Source: Acetothermia bacterium 64_32 (GTDB lineage Bacteria > Bipolaricaulota > Bipolaricaulia > Bipolaricaulales > Bipolaricaulaceae). From it: a stretch of DNA of 47,349 bases. Under the pieces are notes generated by a model. That model ran no database searches, had not been told where the DNA came from, and saw only the letters and a list, made by a program, of their open reading frames with translations. Numbering within the stretch: position 1 is the first letter of the stretch; each line of letters starts with the position of its first letter. The stretch lies in contig LGFI01000015.1 of NCBI GenBank assembly GCA_001508155.1, positions 1 through 47,349 of the forward strand, written 5' to 3'. The translations under genes and the position numbers were made by a program. Positions 1-6,627 of the stretch are shown here, in pieces.

Positions 1-76
1 CAACCAAGGCGGAAAAACCCCAACCTTCCCTGAGGGGTGGCCGGGCCACGTTGTCGTAAAGCATAAGGATCCGCAT
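1..76 (-). CDS. MBL-fold metallohydrolase, N-terminus (partial)
   Basis: Only the first 25 codons are inside the window; the gene runs off the left edge. Translation from the ATG at 74-76 gives MRILMLYDNV, then a short stretch ending GWGFSALV. That pattern (a hydrophobic strand, then L-x-D-N, then GWGFSAL) is typical of the start of metallo-beta-lactamase-fold hydrolases of the group often annotated as metal-dependent hydrolases of the beta-lactamase II superfamily. The zinc-binding HxHxDH motif would lie outside the window and cannot be checked. No clear Shine-Dalgarno precedes the ATG; an in-frame ATG four codons later is an alternative. The gene is divergent from the exported protein starting at 232. 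Confidence 0.55.
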   Translation of the reverse strand, partial: MRILMLYDNVARPPLREGWGFSALV

Positions 77-132
77 CGGCTTAGGAGATGACCCCACCAT
101 CCAAAACCATCCCCCTTAAGTGTGCATATGCA

Positions 133-161
133 AATATATTCTGCCCTGCCCGCCCCCGCAA
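133..161 (-). promoter_or_regulatory. Candidate sigma-70-type promoter for the MBL-fold gene
   Basis: On the minus strand TTGCGG (161-156) and TATATT (138-133) are separated by exactly 17 bases, pointing at the gene that starts at 76. It lies back to back with the plus-strand promoter at 172-200, so this short intergenic region appears to be bidirectional. Confidence 0.45.
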
Positions 162-171
162 CCCCTAAACC

Positions 172-200
172 TTGCCGAGCCCCACCTTTGGTGTTACAAT
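172..200 (+). promoter_or_regulatory. Candidate extended -10 promoter for the gene at 232
   Basis: TTGCCG (172-177), a 17-base spacer and TACAAT (195-200), with a TG one base upstream of the -10 (192-193), make a good extended -10 promoter. The expected start of transcription is near 207, leaving a leader of about 25 nt that contains the purine-rich ribosome site before the GTG at 232. Confidence 0.5.
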
Positions 201-231
201 ATTATGAAAAGTAACACTAGGGGGTGGAAGG

Positions 232-2205
232 GTGTATTGGCAGGTGTTTTTGATCGTCTTTTTCTTTCCCCTTTGGGCCTTGGGGTGTCCCGATGGCCCT
301 CGGGCCATCGGCCCGGATGGCTCCATCCTCCCCGCGGGGGAGGCGAGGGGGACATTAGCCGAAGCAGCCGTACAGGCCGCTCCTGCAAAGACGATAGTGT
401 CCAGTAAGTTCGTCCCGATGGCGTTGGTGGGGCTTCTTGCCTTGACGACAGGCCTTCTGCTTCGGTTGAGGAAGTTGCGTCGGCCTAAAGCAGCTTCCGT
501 TGTGGCCCTCCTTCTCCTAGCTACCTTGAGCCTTGAAGCTGCATCGGTCGGGTTCGAGGTGGGCGCCCCACCGCCGCAGGAGGCCACCTCCGGGGATACC
601 TTGCGCTACGTCTTCACGCTCACAAACACGAGCCCCGGGGAGGAGACCTTCCTCTTAGGGGCCGCCTCCCAGCACGGGTGGATGACCGCCATCCTGATAG
701 GCCCCACGGTAACCCTGGGTCCTGGGGAGACCGCTGAGATCGTGGTGGAGCTCGCCATCCCCCGAGCGGTGACCGAGGGGACGGAGGACGTGCTCACCCT
801 GTTGATCCTCTCGCAGGGGAGCGGGGAGGCGCTCACCGCTTCCGTCATAACCAAGGTAACGCGTAACTATATGCGGAAACCGCACCATGTTTACGGGGTC
901 ACCCCGGTGGACACCGCAGGCGTCTATGCCAGCGCCGCGTACCCCGCCTACTCCGCGAACGACAAGGTGGTCCTGGCAACAGTTGAAGACTATGGCGACG
1001 CCATGCTGGGGAGCGTGCTGGCCTGTTTCCTGAATGCTCCGCTCCTTGTCACCTCCGCCCAAGATGAGGACCTCCAAAAGGTGAGGGCTCTGTTGGTGGG
1101 GGAGAAGGGCCTTGGAGTCCGGAAGGTCTACGTCGTCGGTCGTTTGGCCGCGCTCCGGTGCGATTGGAAGGGACGCTTGGGGGCCCAGGAAGTGGAGATC
1201 CTCAGGCCCTCCGCCTTCTATGACCTCTCTGCTTACTCCCGGGAGCTCGCCCTCCACCTCCTCCGGGAGCTCGGGGCCAAGGGGGTCGTCTTCGCCCCGG
1301 TGGACTATCCGAGCTTGTTTGTTGCCGCCGAATACGCGTCCTTTAATCGCATGGCCCTTGTCGCCGTCCGGGAGGAGGTTTTGGCCGATTACCACAACGC
1401 CTTCCGTGCCCTAACGGATGATCTCGTCCTCATCGGCCTCACGTCTGAGCTTGAAAAGCTCGATACCGATGATCTCCGCTTCCAGAACGTGATCAAGGCG
1501 CGTGATCCCGCCTCGCTTTCCCATGAGGTCGCCGAGAGGATCGCCGCGAAGATCCGAGGCTATGGAATCCCGGTCAACGCGATAATAGTCACCACGCGCT
1601 GGGCCCATGGCCTGGGGGTAATCCCATTCGCTTACCGCTCCCTGTGGCCCGTGTTGATGACGGAGCCGGGGGAGATCCCAGAGGAGGTCATCTCCTTCCT
1701 CACCGAGCACAACGTGGAGAAGCTTTGGCTCGCCGGCGACGAAACCGACTTCTCTGACGACGTGGTCGATGAGTACTACAGGATCCAATGCAGCTACTTC
1801 GAGGGGCTGAAAGCGTCTTATCCTAAGGGCGACTGGCCCCTTAAAGTGAGTGGTGACGTAGGGGCAATGTTGGATCTCACCGTGTCAGAGCTCAAGGCCG
1901 AGTACGCCGACAAGATCGTCGTCGTCTCCGTCCGACATCCGAAGAAGGGCCTCCAGGAATACGCCGGGATCCGGCTGTCGGATCTCTTGCGGATGGCCGG
2001 AGCCCATATCCCCTGCAAGGTGGCCGTGGTGGCGGCCGACGGCTATCAGAAGACCTTCCTTTACGAGGACATTGAAGCCAACCCCGATATCATGCTAGCG
2101 ATCGAGCCCGTAAAGGGGCAGGAGAGGCTGGACCTTAAAGTCCCCGGCTACCCGAGCTGGTGGTGGGTCAAGGACGTGGTCAAGGTGATCGTGATCGGCG
2201 AGTGA
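232..2205 (+). CDS. Exported protein with CWB2-like repeats and a C-terminal molybdopterin-binding-like domain
   Basis: 657 residues from a GTG preceded by a G-rich ribosome site (about 219-227). The N-terminus has a hydrophobic segment at 5-18 and two more at about 62-77 and 88-103, followed by an AxA-like cleavage context, so export or membrane anchoring is likely but the topology is unclear. Residues about 110-190 look like an NPCBM-associated/NEW3-type beta domain (T-N-T-SPGEETF, LGPGETAEIVVEL). Residues about 240-420 and 440-530 have the alternating strand pattern of cell wall binding repeat 2, as in KVVLATVEDYGDAMLGS and VRKVYVVGR. The last 120 residues (VVVSVRHP, YAGIRLSDLLRMAG, VAVVAADGYQKTFL) resemble the sulfite-oxidase-type molybdopterin-binding fold. 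Whether it binds cofactor is unknown. Domain calls come from motif memory, not a search. Confidence 0.6.
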   Translation: MYWQVFLIVFFFPLWALGCPDGPRAIGPDGSILPAGEARGTLAEAAVQAAPAKTIVSSKFVPMALVGLLALTTGLLLRLRKLRRPKAASVVALLLLATLSLEAASVGFEVGAPPPQEATSGDTLRYVFTLTNTSPGEETFLLGAASQHGWMTAILIGPTVTLGPGETAEIVVELAIPRAVTEGTEDVLTLLILSQGSGEALTASVITKVTRNYMRKPHHVYGVTPVDTAGVYASAAYPAYSANDKVVLATVEDYGDAMLGSVLACFLNAPLLVTSAQDEDLQKVRALLVGEKGLGVRKVYVVGRLAALRCDWKGRLGAQEVEILRPSAFYDLSAYSRELALHLLRELGAKGVVFAPVDYPSLFVAAEYASFNRMALVAVREEVLADYHNAFRALTDDLVLIGLTSELEKLDTDDLRFQNVIKARDPASLSHEVAERIAAKIRGYGIPVNAIIVTTRWAHGLGVIPFAYRSLWPVLMTEPGEIPEEVISFLTEHNVEKLWLAGDETDFSDDVVDEYYRIQCSYFEGLKASYPKGDWPLKVSGDVGAMLDLTVSELKAEYADKIVVVSVRHPKKGLQEYAGIRLSDLLRMAGAHIPCKVAVVAADGYQKTFLYEDIEANPDIMLAIEPVKGQERLDLKVPGYPSWWWVKDVVKVIVIGE

Positions 2206-2243
2206 GATCCGGTCCCGGAGGGGCTTTGTGGCAGAGGGGGGAC

Positions 2244-3137
2244 ATGACCGAAAGAGCGCTTAACCCGCAGGAAGGCATACCGGCCTCCGGATCTTTTAAG
2301 ACGGGCAAAGGGCTCGTCGTCGATGAGTTCGGCCGGATGGCCGAAAGGCTCCTCGGTGAGGACCCCAAGGAGCTCCGCGACAAGGTTGAGGAGAGGAAGT
2401 GGCGTTTCTATCGATACGGCTATGTGACCGGCAGGATCTTGGACCTGGGATGTGGCGGGGGCGTGGACCTCCTCGCCCTCCACGGGATAACCGGGGGCAG
2501 GGCGGAGCTCTACGGGGTGGACATGACCGACAAGGCCTTGGAGCTGGCAAAACGAAGGATGGAGACCCTGGGCGTGGAGGGGATACGCCTTCTCAAAGGC
2601 GATATCACCTCGCTGCCCTTCGAGGATGGGTTCTTTGACATGGTCACCGTGGCCTGGGTGCTCCATCACGTGCTCGAGGAGGAGCTAGACCGGATCTTCG
2701 CCGAGATAAAGAGGGTCCTGCGGCCTGGGGGGGTGTTCCTCATGCTCGAGCCCTGCGAGCCCCCTTTCACCGAGGAGCAATGGCTCTGGCTTGAGCTTAT
2801 GAGCCTACAGAGCAAGGTGGAGCTCCTTGTGGGAAAAGCCTTCCCCAGGATCCATTTCACCCCCCGGTTCACGAGGGAGTACCTCCGGGGAAAAGGCTTC
2901 GAGCTCGAGGTCTTGGAGGTGATCACCCCCTATCTCGGCGGCTTCCCCATGCGGGCGGAGTTCTTCAAAAGGGAGCTTGAGGAGCTGGAGGAGTTGATAT
3001 CCAGGCTCCCCGAGGAACTCAGGGGGCATTTCCGAAGAAAGCTCGGGTTCCTCCTGAAGAAGATCGATTTGATGGGGGCGATGAAGGGATCGACCTTGGT
3101 CGCCAAGGCCTACAAGCCGGAAAGGGTTGAGGGATGA
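2244..3137 (+). CDS. Class I SAM-dependent methyltransferase
   Basis: 297 residues. I start at the ATG at 2244 because an AGAGGGGGG ribosome site lies just upstream; the open frame extends further 5' but without coding character. Motif I (ILDLGCGGG, residues 65-73) is the SAM-binding glycine loop, followed by an acidic end of strand 2 (YGVDMTDKAL) and motif II/III segments (GDITSLPFEDGFFD, then a post-motif LRPGGVFLMLEP). This is the Methyltransf_11/25 architecture. The C-terminal 110 residues are helical and charged and give no substrate clue. The stop overlaps the start of the CooC-like ATPase by four bases (ATGA), so the two are translationally coupled; a role in metalloenzyme or corrinoid maturation is possible but is inference only. 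Confidence 0.8.
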   Translation: MTERALNPQEGIPASGSFKTGKGLVVDEFGRMAERLLGEDPKELRDKVEERKWRFYRYGYVTGRILDLGCGGGVDLLALHGITGGRAELYGVDMTDKALELAKRRMETLGVEGIRLLKGDITSLPFEDGFFDMVTVAWVLHHVLEEELDRIFAEIKRVLRPGGVFLMLEPCEPPFTEEQWLWLELMSLQSKVELLVGKAFPRIHFTPRFTREYLRGKGFELEVLEVITPYLGGFPMRAEFFKRELEELEELISRLPEELRGHFRRKLGFLLKKIDLMGAMKGSTLVAKAYKPERVEG

Positions 3138-3844
3138 AGATCCTTATCTGCGGAAAAGGCGGCTGCGGCAAGAGCACGATTGCGGCCATGCTCGGAAAAT
3201 ACCTGGCGAAAAAGGGCCTCACGGTCCTCGTGGTTGACGCGGATGAATCCAACGTCGGGCTCTACAGGATGCTCGGGCTCAAGAAGGCAAAGACCCTGGC
3301 GGAGTGCTTGGGGGGAAGGGAGGGCCTAAGGGGGAACCTGAGCCCGGAGGCCTTGCCAAGGTCCTTGGAGGAAATCCCCGCCGAAGCCATCTCAAGAAGG
3401 GGGAACATCGCCGCACTTTCGATCGGCAAGATCGAGGAGCCCGGGGAAGGATGTGCCTGCCCCTACGGCCTTTTGGCCAGGGAATTCCTGAAGAACCTTA
3501 AGCTCAGGGAAGACGAAGCTGTCTTGGTGGACACGGAGGCCGGGATAGAGCACTTCGGAAGAGGACTGGGCCTTGTGGTCGACCGCATCGTGAACGTCGC
3601 GGAGCCGAACGTGGAGTCGATCATGCTTTCCCAGAAGATCCAGGAGCTTTCAGCTAAGGCTGGAATAAGAAGCGTCTTCGTGTTAAACAAGTCCATGCCC
3701 GGGCTTTTGGATGAAATCGAGCCCAAACCGGACCTCACCCTGCCGTTTGATCAAAAGCTCCTTCGGGGAAGCCTGGTGGGCGAGGAGGTGACCCCGCTTC
3801 CGAAAATGGACACCCTTTGGGAGTTTATCCACCGCCCTACTTAA
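3134..3844 (+). CDS. cooC: CooC-type nickel-insertion ATPase (CO dehydrogenase maturation)
   Basis: 236 residues, SIMIBI-class P-loop ATPase. The deviant Walker A GKGGCGKST (residues 7-15) with its early lysine, the DADES segment (35-39), a CAC pair (C107, C109) and the DTEAGIEHFGRG switch (133-144) are hallmarks of CooC proteins. These use ATP to help load nickel into carbon monoxide dehydrogenase; the paired cysteines bind metal at the dimer interface in characterised members. The start codon lies in the stop of the upstream methyltransferase (ATGA). No CO dehydrogenase gene is in the window, so the client enzyme is unknown. The gene runs tail to tail into the ABC-2 permease with an 8-base overlap. 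A related AcsF-type accessory ATPase for acetyl-CoA synthase is the main alternative. Confidence 0.8.
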   Translation: MKILICGKGGCGKSTIAAMLGKYLAKKGLTVLVVDADESNVGLYRMLGLKKAKTLAECLGGREGLRGNLSPEALPRSLEEIPAEAISRRGNIAALSIGKIEEPGEGCACPYGLLAREFLKNLKLREDEAVLVDTEAGIEHFGRGLGLVVDRIVNVAEPNVESIMLSQKIQELSAKAGIRSVFVLNKSMPGLLDEIEPKPDLTLPFDQKLLRGSLVGEEVTPLPKMDTLWEFIHRPT

Positions 3845-4565
3845 ACCTCGCCGAAAAGCGCCGCATCCCGATCAGGAGGAAGGCGACCGTGAAGCCCGAC
3901 AGGGCAAGAAGATCCAGCGAGTACGTGTTTGGTTGGGACAGGGAGAGGCCTGCCTGGAGCCCCTCCACGCTGTAGGTAAGGGGGAAAAAGCGTGCTAGGA
4001 CCCGAAGCGGGGTGGGCATGGCGGAGATCGGGTACACAACCCCGCTCAAGAAGACCATCACGAACCTGGGGAGGTTGAGGAGGGTTTGGGCCTCGAACAC
4101 CTCCCGTACGAGGATACAGAGCATGGCCCCGAGGGAGGCGAAGGCCAGAAGGGAAAGGAAAAGGACGGGGAAAACCCGGGCGTTTGCCGAGACGGGCATA
4201 GTCGTGATGGTGAAAAGCAAGACCGTGCCGGACATCAGAAGCCCGAAGAAGGCCCCGCCCAGCACCTTGGCCAGGAACACGGTGCCAGGGCCTATGGGTG
4301 CGAGGAGCAGCCGCTCCAGGGACCCCAAGCGGAGCTCGAAGTTGATCACCACGGCCTCGGCCGCGGTGCTGCTGAAAAGGGCGGTCATGGTGACAAGGCC
4401 AGGCAAAAGCCCCACGAAATCCCCAGGGTTACGCAGGTAAAAGGCGAGGATCCAGGCCACAGGGAAGACAACGCCCCAGCTCACCGCCGGGGGTTTTAGG
4501 TAATAGGTGCGCATGTCCTTTTCAACGATGGCCCAGATGCCCCGCAGGTGGTCGCGCAGGCTCAT
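3837..4565 (-). CDS. ABC-2 type transporter permease
   Basis: 242 residues from the ATG at 4563-4565, which sits in the stop codon of the ATPase (ATGA overlap). The protein has about six hydrophobic segments: after MSLRDHLRGI there is a helix around residues 25-45, further segments near 50-75, 95-125, 130-160 and 165-190, and a last one at about 215-235. The ABC-2 pattern, including a PLTY segment between the last membrane helices, matches DrrB/NodJ-like export permeases. It should act with the ATPase encoded immediately upstream as an exporter; the substrate is not predictable. The longer open frame upstream is out-of-frame read-through of the ATPase gene and was trimmed. Confidence 0.8.
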   Translation of the reverse strand: MSLRDHLRGIWAIVEKDMRTYYLKPPAVSWGVVFPVAWILAFYLRNPGDFVGLLPGLVTMTALFSSTAAEAVVINFELRLGSLERLLLAPIGPGTVFLAKVLGGAFFGLLMSGTVLLFTITTMPVSANARVFPVLFLSLLAFASLGAMLCILVREVFEAQTLLNLPRFVMVFLSGVVYPISAMPTPLRVLARFFPLTYSVEGLQAGLSLSQPNTYSLDLLALSGFTVAFLLIGMRRFSARFK

Positions 4566-5524
4566 CTTGTCTTCTCCTTGGCCATGATCGTTGGGCTCAG
4601 GCCGGTGATCTTCAGGAAGGCCTCCTCCAAGGTGGGCTGCAGGGTGTTCACCGCCACGATCCTGGCCCCGGTTTCCCGGGCTGAGGAGAACAAGGCCTCC
4701 AAGGCCTGAGCTGGGTCCCCGCCCACGATGCGCAGCACCCCCGGGTTGGGGGCGGTCGTCAGGGCCCCGGGAAGGCGCAAGGAAAGGGAGTTCTGGAAGC
4801 GTGCCACGGGTTTTTCCAGGCGGACCTCGATCACCGGCTCGCCTTGGGTGGCCTTCTTCAATTCCGCGGGTGATCCCGAAGCCGCGATCCTCCCCCTCAC
4901 CAGGATGGCCACCCGCTCGCAAAGGAGATCGGCCTCCTCGAGGTAGTGGGTGGTGAGGAAGACGGTGACCCCCTGGCGATGGAGCCCCTGGATCAGGTCG
5001 CGAAGCGCTCTGGCCGCGGCCACGTCCAGCCCCGCCGTGGGCTCATCGAGGAAGAGAAGGCGGGGGTTATGCATCAGGGCACAAGCAACCGTGAGGGCCC
5101 GCCTCATCCCCCGGGAAAGGCTTCGGGCTGGGCTTTTCTTGCGCTGGGCCAGGCGGAAGGTCTCGACCAGCTCCTCGGCCCTTTCCCGTCGCTTCCTGCG
5201 GGGAACCCCGTAGAGCCGTCCCATGAAAAGGAGGTTTTCAATGACCGTGAGCTCCTCGTAGACGTTTGATTGCTCTGGGACAACCCCGATTTTTTTCTTG
5301 ACCTGGACGATCTCCGAGGGGACCTGATAGCCGAGCACGGAGGCCCTGCCCGCGCTGGGCTGTAGGAGGCCGGTGAGGAGGCGGATGGTGGTGGTCTTCC
5401 CGGCGCCGTTTGGCCCCAAAAGGCCGAACAGCTCGCCTTCCCGGACCTGGAAGCTGATGTGGTCCACTGCCACTAGGTCCCTGTAAGCCTTGGTAAGCCC
5501 CTCTACCCTGATCGCCCACTCCAT
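4562..5524 (-). CDS. ABC transporter ATP-binding protein (DrrA-like)
   Basis: 320 residues starting at the ATG at 5524 (MEWAIRVEGLTKAY), preceded by GAGGGAAG; the frame is open for 61 more codons upstream without plausible protein. Walker A is LGPNGAGKTT (about residues 39-48), the signature is LSRGMRRAL (about 137-145; degenerate from LSGGQ), Walker B is LLFLDEPTAGLD and the switch histidine is in TTHYLEEAD. The C-terminal 90 residues form the usual DUF4162-like extension of DrrA/CcmA-type exporters (LQPTLEEAFLKITG). Coupled to the permease that follows by a 4-base overlap. Likely an efflux or polymer exporter at the cytoplasmic membrane. Confidence 0.85.
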   Translation of the reverse strand: MEWAIRVEGLTKAYRDLVAVDHISFQVREGELFGLLGPNGAGKTTTIRLLTGLLQPSAGRASVLGYQVPSEIVQVKKKIGVVPEQSNVYEELTVIENLLFMGRLYGVPRRKRRERAEELVETFRLAQRKKSPARSLSRGMRRALTVACALMHNPRLLFLDEPTAGLDVAAARALRDLIQGLHRQGVTVFLTTHYLEEADLLCERVAILVRGRIAASGSPAELKKATQGEPVIEVRLEKPVARFQNSLSLRLPGALTTAPNPGVLRIVGGDPAQALEALFSSARETGARIVAVNTLQPTLEEAFLKITGLSPTIMAKEKTR

Positions 5525-5703
5525 CTTCCCTCGCTTTAGCATTGTATCGACTGCCCCCAGTTCGGGGGCCTCGTTGGGTGAGGCCTCTTTGACCCGCGGG
5601 CCATTCCTACCGAGGTTGGTTGGGCTCCCGGGCGGCACGGCAGGGTACCCCATGGTCTTGAGCCGGCCCGGGTAAAAAGCTGTTTCAATACCCGATCGTC
5701 CCG

Positions 5704-5802
5704 TCACCCCGCTTTCTTTCCAAGCGCGTAGCCCTCAAAGATCGGGCGGTGGCCGGAATATTCGAGCCCCACCAGCTTCCCCGCACGGATCAGCCCATCC
5801 AC
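5704..5802 (-). pseudogene. Possible short coding remnant (32 codons)
   Basis: From a GTG at 5802 the minus strand reads MDGLIRAGKLVGLEYSGHRP and ends with a lysine-rich tail. The style (a helix, then GKLVxLEYxGxxxxF) resembles the C-terminal strand of small DNA-binding or antitoxin-like proteins, and a stop lies directly upstream. An AGGAGG sequence overlaps the GTG. It may be a fragment of a decayed gene or chance; I do not assign a function. The remaining intergenic sequence, 5525-5703 and 5803-5898, shows nothing else I can name. Confidence 0.2.
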
Positions 5803-5898
5803 CTCCTAGCGCTCCTAATCTACCGCAGTAAACCACGCCTTGGGGGAACCTGGGGCCACCCAGGGTGTATATTGGGGGAAGAAAAAGGGGGCGATGGT

Positions 5899-6627
5899 AT
5901 GCGTGCGCTAGCGCTGGCTTTTCTCCTTTTGGCTTCGGTTCCGCTTTTCGCGGGGACGCCCAAGTACCTTTGGGGGGAGGTGACCTTGCCCGAGGGGGCA
6001 CTGGCCGGGCTTCCGGCACGGGCCCAGACCCTGGGGATCCCCTCCCTGACATACACCCAGGACGGACCCTATTTCACGGGGGTTAAGGACGAGGCCGAAC
6101 TCCTGGCCGGGGAAACCTACCTTATCTACGACCCACCGTATTTCCTTCTCTGTCTTCAAACCGGCTCTACCCGGGCGGTCCTGCGGGGAAGCGGGCGGGC
6201 CCAGCTCATAGCGGGGGGGGTGTCGGATGTCCTCATCCCCCCGCCGGAGGGGTTCTTTGAGCTGCTCTCAGAACTCGGGCTCCTCCCAGAGGGGGAGACC
6301 ATCGAGCTTGTGGCAAAGGATGTCCCGCTTAAATTGCCGCCTCCCCCGGAGGGGTCGAGGCTGGATCCGGTGCTGTGGGCGCTTGTGAACCACCCTGACT
6401 GGATCGGCTTTTCCCGGGACTACGCCCTGGAGCGGGTCGGCCTCCGGGTGCGGGTGGTGGTGGAAAAGGAGGGGGAGCTTTCCGAGCGGTTTGAGCCCTA
6501 CATCCTCTCCTCCTCCGATGGCCTGGCCGAGCTCCTGGTGCCCATCCCGCTCCTTCCCGCCCTGGGGGGGGACCCGGCCGTGCGGGAGGTCCGGCCGCCC
6601 TACCTTCCCCATCCGGCCGAGGGGTGA
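5899..6627 (+). CDS. Secreted protein with a protease-propeptide-like C-terminus
   Basis: 242 residues from the ATG at 5899, preceded by AAAGGGGGCG. Residues 1-18 form a clear signal peptide (MRALALAFLLLASVPLFAG). The body is beta-rich with no family I recognise. Its C-terminal part (GLAELLVPIPLLPAL, then VRPPYLPH at residues 231-238) matches in order and spacing the segment just before the catalytic domain of the protease encoded next (GLSLVRVPLAQLSSFL, then VRPPYVPH at 285-292). The stop overlaps the protease start (TGATG). I infer a stand-alone or duplicated propeptide, which could act as a chaperone or inhibitor in trans. Function is unproven. Confidence 0.6.
   Translation: MRALALAFLLLASVPLFAGTPKYLWGEVTLPEGALAGLPARAQTLGIPSLTYTQDGPYFTGVKDEAELLAGETYLIYDPPYFLLCLQTGSTRAVLRGSGRAQLIAGGVSDVLIPPPEGFFELLSELGLLPEGETIELVAKDVPLKLPPPPEGSRLDPVLWALVNHPDWIGFSRDYALERVGLRVRVVVEKEGELSERFEPYILSSSDGLAELLVPIPLLPALGGDPAVREVRPPYLPHPAEG

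Noticed and set aside
204-407. Plus-strand frame from ATG 204 overlapping the start of the first exported protein
   Set aside because: No ribosome site, turns into Arg/Gly-rich sequence, and conflicts with the signal-like frame at 232.
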